Of a stretch of 6,578 nt of DNA, positions 4,836-6,578 are shown piece after piece. The notes below the pieces were generated by a model. The model was not told the origin of the DNA. It was given only the letters and a program-made list of their open reading frames with translations, and ran no database searches. Both the position numbers and the translations under genes were made by a program. The stretch lies in assembly GCA_009778865.1 (NCBI GenBank), contig WRFJ01000054.1, positions 1-6,578 on the forward strand. The letters run 5' to 3'. This DNA comes from Chloroflexota bacterium (GTDB lineage Bacteria; Chloroflexota; Dehalococcoidia; Dehalococcoidales; WRFJ01). Every line of letters starts with the position of its first letter. Within the stretch, counting starts at the first letter, position 1.

Positions 4836-4911
4836 GCCCGCATAGCTCAGTAGGTAGAGCGCATTCTTGGTAAGAATGAGGTCACTGGTTCGAATCCAGT
4901 TGTGGGCTCCA
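4836..4911 (+). tRNA. tRNA-Thr(GGU)
   Basis: Acceptor GCCCGCA/TGTGGGC (4836-4842 with 4901-4907), anticodon stem CATTC/GAATG around loop TTGGTAA with anticodon GGT (4869-4871), T arm ACTGG-TTCGAAT-CCAGT fully paired. Discriminator T4908 and encoded CCA (4909-4911). It reads Thr ACC/ACU codons and complements tRNA-Thr(UGU) in the same cluster. It ends 49 nt before the tuf start codon. Confidence 0.97.
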
Positions 4912-4960
4912 CTTTTGTATTGTATCAAGCAATTAATTTTAGGGGGGATTAAATAAACAA

Positions 4961-6163
4961 ATGGCAAAAGAGAAGTTTGAAAGAACGAAGCCGCACTGTA
5001 ATGTCGGCACAATCGGTCACGTAGACCATGGCAAAACCACTGCTACTGCTGCTATCACTGCTGTTTTGGCCGCTAGAGGCTTGGCAGAATTCAGACCCTT
5101 TGATAGTATTGACAACGCTCCCGAGGAAAGAGAGCGTGGCGTTACCATTGCTATTCAGCACGTAGAATACGAAACTACTAACCGCCACTATGCCCATGTA
5201 GACTGTCCCGGTCATGCCGATTTCATCAAAAACATGATTACCGGTGCTGCTCAGATGGATGGTGCTATTTTGGTAGTATCTGCACCTGATGGCCCTATGC
5301 CTCAAACCCGCGAGCATGTACTTTTGGCACACCAAGTGGAAGTTCCCGCTATTGTGGTAGCCTTAAATAAAGTAGATGTTATGGATGATGAGGAACTCTT
5401 GGAGCTTGTGGAAATGGAAATCCGTGAGTTGCTTTCCAAATACAACTTCCCCGGCGATGATGTGCCGGTAGTGCGTATTTCTGCTCTCAAGGCTTTGGAG
5501 TGTGCGTGCGGTAAAACTGAATGCCAGTGGTGCGGTGCTATTATTAAATTAATGGATGCCGTAGACAATTATATTCCTTTACCTCCGCGTGCTACCGACC
5601 AACCATTCCTTATGCCCGTTGAAGACGTGTTCTCCATCAAGGGCCGCGGTACTGTAGTGACCGGCCGCGTTGATCGCGGTGTTATTAAGGGTGGCGATGA
5701 GGTTGAGGTAGTGGGTCTTTCTCACAAATCCAAGAAAATTGTCGTTACCTCAGTGGAAATGTTCCACAAAATCCTTGATCAGGCTGAACCTGGCGATGCT
5801 GTTGGTGCTTTATTGCGCGGTGTTGAGCGCGAAGATGTAGAACGTGGCCAAGTTTTGGCTGCTCCCGGCTCTATTACGCCTCATACCTATGCTGATGCCG
5901 AGGTTTACGTTTTGACCAAAGATGAGGGTGGTCGCCATACTCCTTTCTTTAATGGTTACAAACCTCAGTTCTATATCCGTACTACCGATGTAACCGGTAC
6001 CATTGAATTACAGGAAGGTGTGGAAATGGTTATGCCCGGCGATAACACCAAAATGAGAATTAAACTCATTTATCCCATCGCTATGGAAAAAGGTCTGCGC
6101 TTTGCTATCCGCGAAGGCGGCAAAACTGTAGGTGCCGGCTCTATTACTAGAATTATTGAGTAA
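4961..6163 (+). CDS. tuf: Elongation factor Tu
   Basis: EF-Tu (400 aa) is the cytoplasmic GTPase that brings aminoacyl-tRNA to the ribosome. G1 GHVDHGKT (19-26), G2 RGVTI (59-63), G3 DCPGH (81-85), G4 NKVD (136-139) and G5 SAL (174-176) are all intact, and the domain 2 and 3 signatures are present (KGRGTVVTGR 227-236; GGRHTPFFNGYKPQFY 323-338; REGGKTVGAG to the end). After G5 there is a Cys-rich insertion, CACGKTECQWCG (181-192), whose C181/C183/C188/C191 could bind a metal; I recall a similar insertion in Dehalococcoidia EF-Tu but cannot check it. Residue 28 is Ala where Leu is usual (GKTTATAAIT). The start is supported by AGGGGGG (4941-4947), a G-rich Shine-Dalgarno about 13 nt upstream. 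rpmG follows 6 nt after the stop. Confidence 0.99.
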   Translation: MAKEKFERTKPHCNVGTIGHVDHGKTTATAAITAVLAARGLAEFRPFDSIDNAPEERERGVTIAIQHVEYETTNRHYAHVDCPGHADFIKNMITGAAQMDGAILVVSAPDGPMPQTREHVLLAHQVEVPAIVVALNKVDVMDDEELLELVEMEIRELLSKYNFPGDDVPVVRISALKALECACGKTECQWCGAIIKLMDAVDNYIPLPPRATDQPFLMPVEDVFSIKGRGTVVTGRVDRGVIKGGDEVEVVGLSHKSKKIVVTSVEMFHKILDQAEPGDAVGALLRGVEREDVERGQVLAAPGSITPHTYADAEVYVLTKDEGGRHTPFFNGYKPQFYIRTTDVTGTIELQEGVEMVMPGDNTKMRIKLIYPIAMEKGLRFAIREGGKTVGAGSITRIIE

Positions 6164-6169
6164 ATAAAA

Positions 6170-6340
6170 ATGGCCAGTAAAAAAACCGATACGCGTATAG
6201 TAATTCATCTTGCTTGTCCAACATGCAAAGAGAGAACCTATACCACCCAAAAGAATAGAAAAAATGATACACAGCGTTTGGAGATTAACAAGTATTGTCC
6301 ACGCTGCAAAACTCACACACTCCACAAGGAGGTCAAGTAG
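6170..6340 (+). CDS. rpmG: 50S ribosomal protein L33
   Basis: A 56-aa basic protein of the large ribosomal subunit, beginning MASKKTDTRIVIHLACPTCK. Two zinc-ribbon pairs are visible, C16/C19 (CPTC) and C43/C46 (CPRC), so this is the zinc-binding (C+) form. The usual L33 pattern of a Tyr-Thr-Thr-x-Lys-Asn-Arg-Lys core (YTTQKNRKN, 24-32) and a Lys/Cys-rich C-terminal half is present. The ATG at 6170 follows the tuf stop by 6 nt with only a weak GAG upstream, so expression probably relies on coupling to tuf. Confidence 0.97.
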   Translation: MASKKTDTRIVIHLACPTCKERTYTTQKNRKNDTQRLEINKYCPRCKTHTLHKEVK

Positions 6341-6372
6341 CGCTTGTCTTTTAGACATCGTGAAAATGGTAA

Positions 6373-6578
6373 ATGGCACAAACTAATGACAAAGCCAGTG
6401 CTGCCCCCAGAAGGCCCAGTGGCTTTAGCAATGTAATCGGGGAGCTTAAAAAAGTAGTATGGCCTACCCGCAAAGAGACCGTTTACCTGACCTTTGTGGT
6501 TTTGTTGGTGGCCGCCACTGCCGGGACTTTCCTAGGTCTGTGGGACTGGCTTTTGCAAACTATGGTAAAAATATTTCT
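6373..6578 (+). CDS. secE: Preprotein translocase subunit SecE, 3' end cut by window
   Basis: SecE is the small essential membrane subunit of the SecYEG channel. The first 68 residues are visible. The hallmark amphipathic helix GELKKVVWPTRKET (about 23-36) is followed by a single membrane helix (about 37-57, YLTFVVLLVAATAGTFLGLWD), and the sequence is close to the usual single-helix SecE C-terminus when the window ends. The N-terminal tail is short, polar and Ala/Pro/Arg-containing. The ATG at 6373 is chosen because the nearby ATG at 6366 is in another frame and stops after six codons. The Shine-Dalgarno is weak. The gene follows rpmG by 32 nt, and nusG would be expected next. Confidence 0.95.
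   Translation, partial: MAQTNDKASAAPRRPSGFSNVIGELKKVVWPTRKETVYLTFVVLLVAATAGTFLGLWDWLLQTMVKIF

Noticed and set aside
4516..5012. Minus-strand open frames across the tRNA genes (with GFEPT- and RDSNPR-like peptides)
   Set aside because: These are antisense translations of tRNA T-arms (TTCGAATCC), a classic false ORF; the tRNA cloverleafs explain the sequence.
4949..5568. Minus-strand open frames inside tuf
   Set aside because: Antisense to a complete EF-Tu; their Ser-rich low-complexity composition is typical of shadow frames.
6008..6379. Minus-strand 123-aa frame across the end of tuf and rpmG
   Set aside because: Antisense to two clear plus-strand genes.
6366..6386. Six-codon ORF (MVNGTN) overlapping the secE start
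   Set aside because: Far too short and lacking a clear ribosome site; a regulatory leader peptide cannot be supported from sequence alone.
1..6578. CRISPR array, insertion sequence, prophage or defence genes
   Set aside because: No regularly spaced repeats, transposase or phage-like proteins were seen; gene content is respiratory and housekeeping.

Overview
The window reads as a chromosomal stretch from a strict anaerobe, most probably a Dehalococcoidia-type Chloroflexota. Three things point there: (i) an EF-Tu with Chloroflexota-like wording and a Cys-rich insertion in the G domain; (ii) a minus-strand gene order of four-cluster ferredoxin, then Tat-exported [NiFe]-hydrogenase small subunit, then large subunit, which is the order of hupX-hupS-hupL in Dehalococcoides; (iii) a nearby corrinoid adenosyltransferase and a Cys-rich DUF3795 protein. 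This assignment rests on remembered family features, not on a search, and an anaerobic Firmicute is the main alternative.

Layout. Positions 1-2251 (minus strand) hold the hydrogenase operon: hupX (2251-1376), hupS (1373-270) and the first 80 codons of hupL (240-1, cut by the window edge). A good sigma-70-type promoter lies at 2345-2374, with a perfect 12-bp palindrome inside its spacer, and two further inverted repeats lie in the roughly 87-nt leader. Positions 2382-2574 are AT-rich with no gene. A strong intrinsic terminator at 2575-2613 closes the upstream DUF3795 gene (2927-2640, minus), which has its own extended -10 promoter. Next, also on the minus strand, comes a two-gene unit: an unrecognised 239-aa gene (4292-3573) followed after 9 nt by cobA (3563-3042). 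Its predicted promoter is flanked by repeated TTACATT-type half-sites.

From about 4527 everything is on the plus strand: a promoter, tRNA-Thr(UGU), tRNA-Tyr(GUA), a second promoter embedded in a hairpin, tRNA-Thr(GGU), tuf, rpmG and the 5' part of secE. This is the conserved tRNA/tuf/rpmG/secE translation-secretion block of many bacteria. The 4293-4588 gap is a divergent promoter region between the cobA unit and the tRNAs.

How the genes fit together. HupS carries a twin-arginine signal and a C-terminal membrane anchor. HupX has no signal of its own but has one C-terminal membrane helix with a basic tail, so it should be exported as a passenger with HupS/HupL, giving an outward-facing uptake hydrogenase that passes H2 electrons from HupL through HupS to the four clusters of HupX. 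In Dehalococcoides this module feeds reductive dehalogenases, which are corrinoid enzymes; cobA would fit a corrinoid-dependent lifestyle, but no dehalogenase gene is in the window. The translation block is ordinary housekeeping. The points most worth a second look are the operator-like palindromes, the unrecognised gene coupled to cobA, the EF-Tu Cys insertion, and the two-promoter arrangement of the tRNA-tuf operon.
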